Assembly (NCBI GenBank): GCA_002794775.1 | Contig: NBAY01000032.1 | Coordinates: forward strand, 1 to 64,000 | Origin: Porodaedalea pini | Lineage: Eukaryota > Basidiomycota > Agaricomycetes > Hymenochaetales > Hymenochaetaceae | DNA: 64,000 nucleotides | Direction: 5' to 3' | Position numbers and translations under genes: made by a program | Shown: positions 1-11,039 of the stretch, piece after piece | How the letters are laid out: every line of letters begins with the position of its first letter | Position numbering within the stretch: position 1 is the stretch's first letter | The notes under the pieces: model-generated | Database searches by the model: none | What the model was told of the DNA's origin: nothing | Seen by the model: only the letters and a program-made list of their open reading frames with translations

Positions 1-800
1 GTAGATTGTCTTCATGATCAGCTGTCCCGAATGACTTTAGGGACGTGATATTGTCAAATCAAAGCACACAGTTAGTTCGTCAAGTGAGGCTTACAGACGT
101 AAATGCTCTTCGAAGTTTGCAGGTGAGTCCAGTAAGCGCCCAAGGAGTCTTTGAGAAGCAAGCTCTTGCACGGGGTTGAAGACGTGGACGTTTCCCGACC
201 CGAACATACTCACGAAGGTACGCCTGTATTTCCGCCATGCCTCCCCATAGTGCATAAGCGAGAACATCCAGTCGAATCCTGTCCTAACATTACCCCCGTG
301 AGCTACAAGCTTAAGCTCGTACGATTGAACGAGTACACTCACAACTCGGCAAGCAGTGGAAGGCGGGGCCTGTCAGAGTAAATTGCGGACCTCTTCTCGA
401 ACAGATCATTGGCAGCCTTCGCGGAATTGAGAATGATAATGCGTTGGCCCATCGCCGAGATATGAACGACGTCACCTTTAGTAAAGGACCGCAAATCGAT
501 CAATAGGTCAGGTTTCCATCATTTTTATGACAGAACCTTACCATACTGGCGACCCCATTCCGTGAAAGTCTTCCAAGGCTGTTTCAATGGCATATCGAGA
601 AGATTCCCAATGAGAGGCAGAGGCTTAGGCCCAGGAGGTAAGGGAAGCCCATGTCCCTTAGTCTGCTTTGCAGGTACTCGCGACCACTTGAAAGCCTTTT
701 GGAGGAGGTAAAGGCCTGCGATAAGCAGAAAAGCGACGGAGAGAGTACGAAGGGAATTCAGATGAATGCCCATGCTAATGTCTGCAGACGTCAGATCCAT
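1..800 (-). CDS. Cytochrome P450, N-terminal part (runs off window start)
   Basis: This is a membrane-anchored heme monooxygenase; the substrate cannot be told. Four exons read on the minus strand at about 800-542, 475-343, 283-95 and 34-1, with GT..AG introns in matching phase. The N-terminus has a hydrophobic anchor (residues about 18-35) followed by the proline-rich hinge LPLPPGPKPLPLIGNLL, which is the P450 signature. Downstream the exons give a RPRLPLL segment, GFDWMFSLMHYGEAWRKYRR (helix C, W..YRR heme-propionate contact) and a HSGQLIMKTIY piece. The heme-cysteine end lies outside the window. The layout resembles fungal CYP512/CYP5144-like enzymes, but the family assignment is inference. 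The start ATG at 800 gives a normal P450 N-terminus. Nothing in the visible half is broken. Confidence 0.88.
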
Positions 801-912
801 GAAGAGTAATTGGTCGTGGTGTCGTAGAGAGCGTGTGTTCGTAAGGAATCGTCCGCCGTCTCAAGCTTGAAAGGACCAGGTCGGACTAGCCCACCAGGAA
901 ACTGCAATGATA

Positions 913-920
913 CTTTTATA
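913..920 (-). promoter_or_regulatory. TATA box of the P450 gene
   Basis: TATAAAAG on the minus strand, about 113 bases upstream of the P450 ATG, in otherwise non-coding sequence. The position is plausible for a fungal core promoter. Confidence 0.45.
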
Positions 921-1630
921 GGCTCGCCGCAAGATGTGGGCACGGGCGCTAGGCAACACTCGTCACCGATAGCGGTGGGCTCAGGCAACAAGTAACGTCG
1001 AGAAAAAGAATCGCATGGTCGGAAAAATGAACAAGGCGGGACACAATGTTTAGAAGCGGCGCGTATGGAGGCTATGTTTAGTTCCGGCTAAGATATCTAA
1101 AATGGTCGCCTCTCCTGCATTCTGCAGAACGACCAGTTGTGTGAGCCGATGCAAAGAAGCCCGATGTCCGGAGCGGAATCAAATCTAGAAAGATGTAGAA
1201 AGCCGACCCTAGACACGCATTCCGGTCATGACGACCGTTCATCGAGAGACGCCGACTCTACCCAGAAGTAGAGTGTTTCATATTTTCAGAGGTCCGAGAT
1301 GACTAGCCAATGCGTTTCAGAGACACCGAGTCGCGCCTATACTCGAGAACCTGCATGACGACGAAGACCCGCCATCAAAAGCTTTTTCCACACTGAAACC
1401 TGATAGACATTTGCACAAGCTTAGAAGTAAGGTTAGTCATGTCTGTGTCTTGAAAGTACCTGAGAGTGCTGCGAATGCTTGGTAGTCTCGAGGAGGAGAC
1501 TGCGAGACAACAAAATCGAGACTCAAGATGAGTGTAACGAGACTAAGTCGATCTGATATCTGTGCCAATCTTACTTCAGACTACGCGTACTGTATCCGGC
1601 GATGCACGTGGTCCAGGAGATCACTGACAC
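921..1630. other. Intergenic stretch without recognised gene
   Basis: No open frame with recognisable protein similarity was seen on either strand. It separates the P450 promoter from the repeat block that begins at 1631. Confidence 0.5.
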
Positions 1631-2782
1631 GGCAGGAAAATCCGGGGTTTTCCGTGAGGGAGGAGTATAAGGTACACGAAAGTTAAACTCGACAAGCTGA
1701 TGTCACATCACTGTCACGGACCCTGAACCCTCCGCTTACCATATTAGGATGGACCCTAGCGGCCAAAATCGTGAGGTCAAATTTTTGAAAAGTTTTGTTA
1801 GCTCTTGTAGAATGAGAAATACATTTTTTATATATTCCATGAGCCTCCATCTGTCAGAATTCTACCTGATACTGTCATCTGAGACATAGGTTGTCTTGAC
1901 TGGTTCTTGTTTTGCAGTCTGACAGATGAAATACAGGTTGGTATATGTTTCAAAATATATCATGAACTGCTCACAAGCTTCTTTTTGCTCTTTATGTTCT
2001 TTATCCAGTTGTAATCCTTGAATGGCATGGCATGGTGCTTTTTTGTGTGGCAAGACTGTCAAAGGGGAGAAAATGTTGAGGATATGCATGATTAGTAATT
2101 GTATAATACTGCTATATATAGAAGTTATTTGTCATATAGAATTAGCCGAGAGCGGCCAAACTTCCGTGGTCAAAAAATCAAAAGTTCATCAGATTGTTGC
2201 AAAGTAAAATCTGAGGCCTTTGCAACAAAAAGACCTTTTTCTTCTTAGAAAATCATCAAAAGTTATTATTTCTAAAATTTAAAAACACAGGTCTGTAGAT
2301 AAAAGCAATCCCAACAACTCTGTGAGGCTCAATTTTGATTTTGTGTCCAGTTGAAGAGGCAGTTTTGTTGATGTTGAGTGAAGCCAGATTAGGCAAGTGA
2401 GGTAAGCACCACGCACATCACAGCTTGTCGAGTTTAACTTTTGTGTACCTTATCACGGAGTGTTTAGTGGGGCTCATATATTTTTGGCCGAAAAAGCTGT
2501 ATATGGACAATGAAACTAATTATAGTCATAAGCGAGAGGATGGAGTGTGAAAAGATTTGGAACCTAATAGCATGTGATTTTTAATTTCCATAAATGGTAG
2601 TCACATGATCTTATTGTGTCATGTGCACTTAGGTTCCAAATCTTTTCACACTCCATCCTCTCGCTTATGACTATAATTAGTTTCATTGTCCATATACAGC
2701 TTTTTCGGCCAAAATTATATGAGCCCCACTAAACACTCTGTGATATACTCCTCCCTCACAGAAAACCCCGGATTTTCCTGCC
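1631..2782. mobile_element. Palindromic MITE-like element, split by a second element
   Basis: The left arm begins GGCAGGAAAATCCGGGG and the right arm ends with its reverse complement at 2766-2782. The match continues inward through the GAGGGAGGAGTATA segment. It resumes after the inner insertion, with 2453-2575 pairing with 2630-2745. Without the 783-base inner insertion the element is about 369 bases and almost entirely palindromic, with a loop near 2576-2630. It carries no coding sequence. Non-autonomous hairpin elements of this shape are common in basidiomycetes; the superfamily is not known. A clear flanking duplication was not identified. Confidence 0.8.
1670..2450. mobile_element. TA-flanked MITE, nested in the palindromic element
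   Basis: Termini are inverted repeats beginning AGGTACACGAAAGTTAAACT and ending in the reverse complement (ACTTTTGTGTACCT), with TA on both sides (1668-1669, 2451-2452). The uninterrupted right arm of the host palindrome contains a single TA at the matching site. This directly shows a TA target duplication and gives the exact insertion point. A TA duplication and a terminus of this kind point to the Tc1/mariner superfamily by inference. There is no transposase inside, so it is non-autonomous. A second copy with the same ends is at 61965-62585. Confidence 0.88.
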
Positions 2783-3071
2783 ATGTGACAGGACCCCCGG
2801 CAATCCATAAAAATGCCTGCCCCAGGAGGGGGGGTCGTTAGGTGGTTTTTTTTTGCCAAATTTGGGTCCATTTTATCTGGATTGGGCCTGGCGTACGAGT
2901 TTTTTGAAAAAATTAGCCGGATTTTTGACCTAGGCCTTCCTTTTTTTTTTTTTTTTTTTTCCGCGCTCCAATCCTGTGCGCATTTTCCTCAGCGTTTTGC
3001 TTTGCCTTTTATGCACTGAAGGGAGCGATTGTGTATTAGTTACAGTAGCAGCACTAATATAATATCAATTA

Positions 3072-6000
3072 TTATTTTTTCTTCCTAAACTCCTTCATCA
3101 CGGCCGGAAAACTGTCTGTCAGAGCGTGAATTTCCATCCAAACATTGAAAGAATCAAGTGTGAGTTCGACCGAGTTTCTGTCATGTCGCACGAATGGTCT
3201 GTCTGGAAGAGAACAGACAAATTCAAATGGAAATATGTGGGCAAAAGATCTCACACGAAGGTGGGCGATGGCAGAATGGACTTCCCTGAAAACGCGCCCA
3301 CCTGCGTGTTCAAATGTTTGCACAGAAATATACGAGACGCGGCCGATATTCGCCACTTCTTGGATCCACGCATGCCTTCCATGCTCACCTGATCCCTTCA
3401 CGTAGATAGATTGAACTATAATGTAAATTAGTGAATGCAGAAATATACGACAATAGTACTATTCACCTTGAGCGAGCAGTAGGCGCTGCGAGTAATAGAT
3501 AAGACCAAAAGTCCCATCTCGAAGAGGCGCCGCCTCATCTATCCCAGCGCTTGACAGACGCTGCGTTGTTGCAGGAGGAAGTCTCAATATTGAGTAGATA
3601 GCGCATCGTTTTGAAAGGACCTATAATGACAGTAAGATCTGTAAATGGGACAGGATTGCGGATGTGGACACTTACCTCTGCAGCACGACTTGCTGCTGCT
3701 GTTGCTGCATTTGCAGCGTTACCTGCGAGCTCCTTAACCGTCCACCTTGTCCTGCGCTCTAGCCCAGTACTTGAACCAACTTCTTGTTGTAATTTGAGCG
3801 TTTCGCTGATTTTCTTGATGAGTTGATGTCGTGCGCGTGAATCTTGAACTTCTGATGGCGAAATATTGCTTGATGTAGCTGTACGGACGGCTTTGCGTGT
3901 GAGCTTTGTTTCATGAGCACGGCGAAGAGTGAGCAGGTCATCTAGAGATGCCGGTATCCCACTGTCATTGGGATTAGTTCGCAAGTTTGGTTCAAGAGCG
4001 ACAATGGGCGGCAAGCTGTCCGCGAGCATTTTCCCAATTGCACGATGGTATTCCTGAAGGAATTCATTGTATTCTTCTTTACTTGGCGTCTTTATATCCT
4101 CGCTAAGTAAAACGTTCAGTTAATCTTTATGAGAATGAATTAGTAGAAATAAACCTTACATTCGAAGAGACATATCGAAATCCAGGAAAAGCTTTGCACA
4201 AGAGATATTCAGCATTGTATTATCAACTGCTGATAAGCGAATGGGCCCGTTTTTTTTCGACATGCTGGTCAAGTGAGAAGAGCTGTTCCAGGACCGCACG
4301 TTCTGACTCGGCGATACTGGGAGCGAGTGAACCATCTCCGTTAAATGAAGTTGTCTCAGCGATGAAGGATTTGTTGTCAGATTCGGGATACCATGTTGTT
4401 ATGGATGGCACAGCAAAGTCTTCGCCCTTCCTCGTATCATTTGCCTCGCTGCAGTCCGAATCGTAAGGGTCGCCATCCTCAGCAGGTTCGCTAGCGTCCT
4501 TAACGACTTGCGGGACCGTCCGGACGGGATGCAGGTCAGTAAGATATACACCGAGATGCTGCCATATGTCCTCCGCATCGTTGAAAGCCCGTGTTGAAAG
4601 CACCGATATTTCCGCATCGTTAGGGAAAGTAGATAAATTTGTCAGAGATAAACCCTCCGTATCTTGCCAAGTATGAGCGTAGCCTTGAGCCCGTGCTTTG
4701 GCATCTTCAGTTCCGAGTCGCATTGAATAACGAACGAGCCAATGAACTTTGGGAACCAGATGTAAGAATGTTGCGAAGTCAAAATCCTTCACCTCCTTAC
4801 GACATTCGGCGAAAATGTGCTCGCATGCCTCGCTGGAATGGAGCCATGGTAGTAATGGGACGGCCTTTCCACGGAAGTAGTCCCTGTAAATAAAAAGCAA
4901 CTCAAAAAACCCTTTCACAAAGAACGAAGTTATATTGAGAGCTTCGTGTGAAAGACATGATCTGTGCATGCGATATCCTGCTTGGCGCAGAAACTTCCTC
5001 CATATCTCCACGAAGTAATGTGCACGTAAAACCATTCGAATGCGATCGGAGTGCGGTACGGATCTGTTTTGGTACGCATCAATTAGTTCGCCAAAAACAA
5101 AAAGATACATTATGATGCCGAGATTTTCGGGTCTGTTCTCAATCATCCACGCAAATGATGACGAAGAGAATACCCGTTCTGCCGCACGATCATCCTGTTT
5201 GTCGGTCTTCTCAACATCGCGCATGTAGAGGGGAGAGTTGGTGTCCTCTGCCATATCCCGAAGGTGTTTGTAGGCGGCGCAATGATTTCCAAGGACTAGG
5301 GTCTTCGTACCAGTTTCTAGGTTGTTCCTGTATGTCTTACGGCCATGACATGAGTCTTGAATCATTGCTACGGGTCGGCCAGAGAACTGCGCAATATTAA
5401 CAACCAAGTCACCCACTATAGGTGACGGTGCGGTAATGCTGCGGGTGTCCGTGGCATGTGCTTGAACTTGGAGGCTGCGTTGGTTTGCATGCTCTTTTTC
5501 AGTCCCATCGCATGCGTAAGAAATCGTCCAGATATCCTTTTCACGAAGTCCTGCGAGGATTTGCATTGTGTACACTGTGAGTGCTTCGGCGGAAACATCA
5601 TCGGTAATCGCGAGTGCAGCCAGTATGAGTGGTGGGATCTTCGGAAGAGGGACCATGAGGACCCAAATGCGAACCTAAAAATGATGAAATAGATACAAAA
5701 CGCGATACATGAAAATGTTTTTTTGTACCTTAGTAGCTTTACGGAGTTGAGCTTGCTCCAGTTCGGCCCGCAAGCTTTCAGGGTCAGTCACTAGTAGAGG
5801 TTCGCCAGCGCCACCCACAACAAACCACTGTTGACTCTCCCTATCCAGGAAGGGTCAGAATGTCGCCAGTAGTTTTGTATCATCTGCGCTGAGAGCCACA
5901 TGTCGCTGGGGTACATCGAGTGTTGTCACGAACTTATCGGCCATTTCAAATGAGCGAGCCGAGATCCCAGGGGTAAACTGAGGCTCCTTTGCTCGTAATT

Positions 6001-8050
6001 TTCTGTATAAAATGAGAAATGATGAGCAAAAATAAATATTCAAATGCATATAATATACTCACCTGATACTCCTGTCACTTCGCACAGGAAAATGTGCCGC
6101 TAGTAGCCTATGAGCACGAGGACATACCAGGAAGACCATTGAAACGAATTCATCGAACGCAGCGGGGTATTTGAAGTTCGTCATTTCTTTTCCCTTTTCT
6201 TTGCGGTCCATTCGTAGGAGAACAGAGTTTACGAGCCCTGTAAAAACGTCATGTTCCTTGAATTTACCGTTAGCTACCCCTATAGCGTAGCGAATTGTGA
6301 GACGGGTATCGTTATCCTGAGGTATCATGAAACATAAAGTACTGTAAATATGGCGCATAAGATCAGTGGTGTACTTACCTTAGGATGTACGAGCTCATCT
6401 ACGCCACGGCATTTCGCAAACTTAACACCTAGCTCTTCCTGATGGTATCCCTTAAAGCAACATTAGGCACCATTTAGTATGTATAAAATAGATCCTAGCT
6501 GAGTATGTTCGTATACATACCTTATTGGCGTACTTGACATTTGACGGGAGCGGTTCTGGGATGTTTATCGCCTTGCGAAAGCGTTTGTCATGCAAGACAC
6601 TTATGCAAGATGCACAAGTGCGATTAGTGACGCCCTGCGTATGGTTAGATGTAATAATTTGAATTGTTTTGAGGCATGAAGTAGAGAATACGGCGTTATG
6701 TTGATGCCGTATAAGCCAAGACCAGCTATTCTCGTTCAGCTTGTTAACTTCAAGCTTTTGTCGTCCTTTCAGTTCCGCATAACGCTTCCGAAAACGTTGG
6801 TGAGAAATAATGTTTCTTGAAGTACCTCCACCACCGAGTGCTGAGGGTCTGAGGAGATACTCTTTAATGCGCGGGTCGTGAGAGGACGTCAAGCCAGAAC
6901 ATGGGTGAGTTTCGTAGACAGGCACTCCTTGAGACCCGAAAGGACCATGTTGCTTTTGAAAGAAGTTGTAAAGAGTACTGGTAGCTTTGCAGCGTCGTAT
7001 GTGGTCTTGGAAGTAGGTCGTACTGTACGGAGACTTCATTTTCAGCCATTTGTGGCACCTTGAGTGCTGAACCTCCCATTCTCCAGGTCTGAACTCGGCA
7101 TTTTTGTCAATGTTGAGTATAGCAGTCTTGAATTTATGAAAACGCAATGCGTTAGGGGTGAAAGTGCCAGAGGCACGCGCAAGCTGCAGTTTCTTTAAGG
7201 CTCGTGCGGAGTGGCTATGTCCCACGCTCAACGCATCTTCATCGAGGCTTCCCACTCTACCACTTCCACCATTCCCACTGACATGGTCATACGACTCGAC
7301 GCTACCGCATTCATCGCTGTCGTGCTCACGCTCGTGGTAAGTAATGTCCTCCTTCATCATCCTACAAGAAGTTTTCAATGGACGTCCTTCTAGGTTCTTC
7401 ATTCTTTTCTCTGAACCACGCGCGATTCCCTCTGACTCGCTCCCTCGCTTTTTGGACAATGCGGACGACGCCACATCGTCCGCATCGTCCAAATTCTTCA
7501 TGTTCATTGTTTGTTGAGCCTCCTCTGCAAGCTCTGAGCATGAAGATGTCACGCTAGCTGGAGCTGATAGAGGAGGGCTCGAAATGCGGGATTGAGGACC
7601 TTGTCCTTTCGGTTGGTTTCGAGGTGCTTGCGGACGGCACTGCAAGTTGTATATAGGTGTGTCCACCTCACTTCGCCCCTCAGTTCTATCTCGAGGTGCT
7701 TGCGGATGGCGTAGGAGGTTGCTCTTCCATTTGCCTTCAGTGCCAACAGCATCGGTCAGCGTATTCGGTTGGTCTCGAGGTGCTTGAGGACAGCACAACG
7801 CGACACTTCCTCCTTCGCCTACAGACAGCACTTCGGAACCCTGCTCCTTCGGTTGGTCTCGAGGTGCTTGCGGATGGCATAGGAGGTCGCTCTTCCATTT
7901 GCCTTCAGTGCCAACAACATCAGTCAGCGTATTCGGTTGGTCTCGAGGTGCTTGAGGACAGCACAACGCGACACTCCCTCCTTCGCCTACAGACGGAACT
8001 TCAGAACCCTGCTCCTTTGGTTGGTCTCGAGGTGCTTGCGGGCGGTGTTG
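3072..8050 (-). pseudogene. Transposase gene of the 6.9 kb transposon, decayed
   Basis: Exons in order (minus): 8050-6521, 6450-6379, 6316-6063, 6002-5729, 5674-4160, about 4099-3535 and probably 3401-3072, joined by 50-70 base introns in phase. The N-terminal part has the PQAPRDQP repeats, then an acidic/NLS-rich linker and a zinc-binding-like segment (CHKWLKMKS...HIRRCK). The middle has conserved blocks KYAELKG-like, NRTCASCISVL and DNDTRLTIRYAIG. The core has LSADDTKLLATF, KIPPLILAALAIT, VMYLFVFGELIDAYQNR-like and SEACEHIFAECRKEVKDF. These match a transposase family abundant in agaricomycetes. In-frame stops are TGA at 5857-5855 and TGA TAA at 4225-4220, all explicable by C-to-T changes. 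The copy is therefore probably non-functional. Confidence 0.75.
7605..8050 (-). repeat. Tandem 84-base coding repeats (PQAPRDQP units)
   Basis: The 20-base block GGTTGGTCTCGAGGTGCTTG recurs at 7767, 7851, 7935 and 8019, exactly 84 bases apart. Two variant units lie at about 7611 and 7684. Alternate units are nearly identical (168-base higher-order period). Read on the minus strand each unit codes 28 residues containing PQAPRDQP, and the frame stays open. The array sits between the protease and the transposase core and looks like an expanded linker. Confidence 0.88.
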
Positions 8051-8102
8051 CTAGGACATAACAGTGAGTTGACCGCTATCTTTACATGAATGAAATTCTT
8101 AC

Positions 8103-9332
8103 CCGGACGTTATGATGCATCACTACAGCATTGAAAGCCTCAATACGAAGCCTAGTCCAGTTATCAATAGTCCAGAGCTCATCGCCAAACAACTCGTGCG
8201 CAATGGAATTACACGCGATGATACCACAAGAAAAGGTATCGTTTTTTTGGACCCCGTGTGCGAGGACATTGAATTGGTAAGTAGGTTTGCGCTTGTATCC
8301 ATCTATTGTACTTATCCACCATTGTAAACAGCTTTTCGTGCACTCCATGTTACGTTCCGGAAGGTTGAATGAATCGCCTAATAAAAAATTAACTTGTGAG
8401 AACATTCGATTATGAGAGGTATACTTACCGTGTCCGAAAGTCCCAGCCTTGTAATCAATTCTCCAGGAGACCCAATGGTTGCCGTTAATATTGCCCACAA
8501 AGTACAACCTCTTCTTCCGCCCGCTGATAAATTCCTCTCTATATCTTTCAAGGAGAGGCACAGTACGTGAAACCCCGACAGTCCACGAATCATACGCGCC
8601 TTCAAGATATTGCTGAAAGAAAGAAGATGCGATGATGACATCGCAGTCCTCATTCTTGTGGTGCATACGATTGGTAAGTATCTGTAAAATTGTGTCGACG
8701 TGATGATCAAAGAGCCAACCATCTCCCAGCAGGTAAAATGCATCCTTCGTCGACGTGCTCATATCAAGTGCACGGAGGTATGAGTCCCATTCCAGAGTAA
8801 ATATTAATTTGCGTGTCACGGCTATCGTAGCCAGCAGGTTCGGTGTTGCCTTCTTGCGGCTCATCCAGTCGTCTGCGCGCGCCCACTCCATTCGCATCGC
8901 GTTAGCTCGAGCATATTCGCGATACGCAGTCAACGCTGACAAAGGATATCGAGTTTTTTGGTCTGTCCAATCGATAATGGAGTTCGCCTTTCCATCAAAC
9001 CACAACTGACCAAAATTCCTCTGCATCTCATCCAGAGTCGCCATGGGCGGGAGCATACAAGCCTCGAAAAGAACTTCAAGACCTGTATTCGGACCTTCTG
9101 CACTGAACAGCTCCTTTCCAGATACCGCGGCTACATCTCCTTGTGAAACGGTCTTCACGCAGTCCAGTATGGCTGCTACTGAAAGGTTCGTGTGTGGTCT
9201 TTGTTTGTCGAACCGTGAGGGTATCTGAAACAACGAATCTCTTTTGTTTTTGACCACAGGATGTGTCTCGGATGATGCATATGTAAGGCCGCGGCCTATC
9301 CATTCGTAGTCTCGCCATTCTCCGGTACTCAT
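8103..9332 (-). CDS. Ulp1-like (C48) cysteine protease of the transposon
   Basis: Predicted SUMO/ubiquitin-like-protein-specific protease domain carried by the element. The reading frame starts at ATG 9332. A 51-base intron (8428-8378, GTAAGT..TTATTAG) contains no stop and is a multiple of three. Splicing it out joins FGHG to DSFNLPE and restores the family's GDS motif. The catalytic set is visible: His in GNHWVSW (about 8476), Asp in GDS, Gln in HGVQKND and Cys in FSCGI (about 8226). Ulp1-like proteases are known passengers of several eukaryotic DNA transposons. The exon ends after codon CGG at 8103 at a GTAAGA donor. The next acceptor (8051) joins in frame to the PQAPRDQP repeats and transposase frame, so the product may be a fusion. 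Roughly 393 residues precede that junction. Confidence 0.78.
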
Positions 9333-9905
9333 TGTGAATCGTCGCGTTGTCTGGTTCAGTTGATGTTCTTTGAAAGGAGTTACTGTTCATTTTTGCTTAG
9401 TTAACAACATTTTTTTTTTTTGGAGTACATCGTAGATTTGCACTTGTAATTATATCCCAATACAGTAAATTTATATTATTACAATATTTTAATTCACATT
9501 TGACTAAGCAAGGGTGATCCCGAATCACGCTGTCCCTGCACAGATTATCCGGATTGGGGTAGGCTTAAGATAGCCGGCTCAAGGCTCTTGTCTGGATAAT
9601 TTCCGTGGCCTTCAGCCAAATTTTGACCCAAATTAGCTGGAAAAACCTAGGCCTCAGGTCCGAAAATCAGCAAAATTTATCCGGATTGGGTCCATGGGTC
9701 TACCTGGATTACCGGGGGTCCTCGTGTGACACAGTTCCATTTTTCATTTCATTTTTCCTCAATGGAAGCCTCATATGGACGAATTAGAACTCTGCTCGGC
9801 TCCTAAAATGCTCACTGACTGGTAATGCAAAGAGATCGAGTGCACATCTGAGATTTCTACATTGCTTTCTTTCGAAGTCGACCTGCACCCGCAACCCCAT
9901 CCACC

Positions 9906-10251
9906 AATAGACAGGTTTCGGAGCAACTTGATTTTTAAACAGCAAGTAATTTTCAAGTAATATACATTATCTTGCCGACGCTTACAGTCTATTGACACCG
10001 AGCTAACAACACAACTCTTTAGTGATCGTGCATACCATACCTCTCGATAGGGGCTGTAAGTACTACCATTTTGTAGCGCTTTGAAAGAGCTTTCGAATGA
10101 CTCTACTCTTGGGTATATTTGACTGAGCTCTGGGAGGAGATCTGTACTTTACAAAGATCTGGCACAGACCCTTAACAACCGGTGCCTAGTGCATATCGCT
10201 TAGAAATTACTTGTTGTTTAAAAGTCGAGTCGCTCCGAAACTTGTCTAATG
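9906..10251. repeat. 346-base element bounded by 47-base inverted repeats
   Basis: 9906-9952 and 10205-10251 are inverted copies (shared core TTTCGGAGC and TTTTTAAAC.GCAAGTAATTT) with a handful of differences. The interior has no coding potential. This looks like an old MITE in the upstream region of the ABM gene; no target duplication is obvious. Confidence 0.6.
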
Positions 10252-10445
10252 CAAAAGAAGTCTAGATGGAACCTGGAAATCTAGATGACGGCTCCTATCA
10301 TCTGCCGTTAGGGCGCATCATTTCTGCGGGCATCTAATTTACAGCATAGACTTTAGGAGGTGTATCTGCTCCCGTCTTCGCTTTGAACTCCAACGTCGAG
10401 CATCGAGCATCGCTCAAGCAAAGCAAAAAGCACATACGAGTCAAT

Positions 10446-11039
10446 ATGTCAGATTCCTACAAAGACATCGACGGCCCGGTCACCGTGCTCACAACGGTAC
10501 GTCTCATAACCCGCGAGTTCTACCTTCTATGACGATCCCAATATTCTTTTGGGAACTTCTGCCAGTTCACCATTAAGCCTGAACATATAGACGACTTCGC
10601 GCAATGGTTTACAGGACATGCGCAGCAGGTCCGTGCCGGTAATGGCACCTGCTCGCTATCCTGCGAGGTCGTTCGTCACGATAATGTTTTCGTCTCCTGG
10701 GAAAAGTACGTGCATCAATGTTTCTTGCTTAGCATATATACCTACTGATTAACTCCTTTCTCGTTTACGATTGGCAGGTTCGCTGGACCCGAGGCTGTAG
10801 AACAGTACGTCTCATTCTTTTAAAATCTTTTTAAGCTTCATACAAACTAAATTCTGGATCAAAAAATGTCAAGATTCTTCTCTGACGAGCTCATGAAAGC
10901 TAACTTGAAGGACGACTTCAACAAATGGTCATCCGAGGTAATATTTTATCCTAATTCAGAGTCATTTTCGCTGACGGCCCCTCTGTCTCAGTTACCAGTG
11001 TTGAAGTTCTTCGCCACGAACTCGGTCATAACTGCATGA
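10446..11039 (+). CDS. Small ABM-like (dimeric alpha/beta-barrel) protein
   Basis: A short gene of five exons: 10446-10496, 10566-10705, 10778-10804, 10874-10937 and 10992-11039. Introns are 54-72 bases with GT..AG ends and consistent phase, coding 109 residues. The protein starts MSDSYKDIDGPVTVLTT and continues FTIKPEHIDDFAQWF, CEVVRHDNVFVSWEKFAG and EAVEQFFSDELMK. That is the pattern of antibiotic-biosynthesis-monooxygenase (ABM) ferredoxin-like folds: a beta strand, a helix with a hydrophobic face, then E/V.W.. and a HF-like helix. Such proteins act as small monooxygenases or as dimeric binding proteins; which applies here is unknown. It is intact. The family call rests on the residue pattern only. 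Confidence 0.7.

Larger units (their letters stand above)
2790..9722 (-). mobile_element. 6.9 kb DNA transposon with protease and transposase genes
   Basis: The left end reads AGGACCCCCGGCAATCCA and the right end is the inverted match TGGATTACCGGGGGTCCT. Flanking octamers are CATGTGAC (2782-2789) and CGTGTGAC (9723-9730), a likely 8-base target duplication with one change. Subterminal regions on both sides (2791-2940, 9530-9721) share copies of ATCCGGATTGGG-like and TTAGCCGGATTTT-like motifs. All coding exons between (3072-9332) are on the minus strand: a Ulp1-type cysteine protease, a tandem-repeat linker and a large DDE-like transposase. This is a complete element structure with a decayed transposase. 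The family resembles unnamed fungal elements with an EACEHIF motif; I do not assign it to a named superfamily. Confidence 0.8.

Noticed and set aside
2939..2962. Poly-T run as the A-tail of a SINE or retrocopy
   Set aside because: It lies inside the subterminal region of the DNA transposon, with no adjacent retrocopy or target duplication.
3126..3405. Two overlapping plus-strand open frames of 86-88 codons
   Set aside because: They are antisense to the probable last transposase exon (AHIFPFEFV segment on the minus strand), which has better protein-like similarity.
7657..8061. Plus-strand 134-codon frame with GLEVLED repeats
   Set aside because: It is the mirror of the 84-base coding repeat read on the wrong strand; the minus frame continues into recognised transposase sequence.
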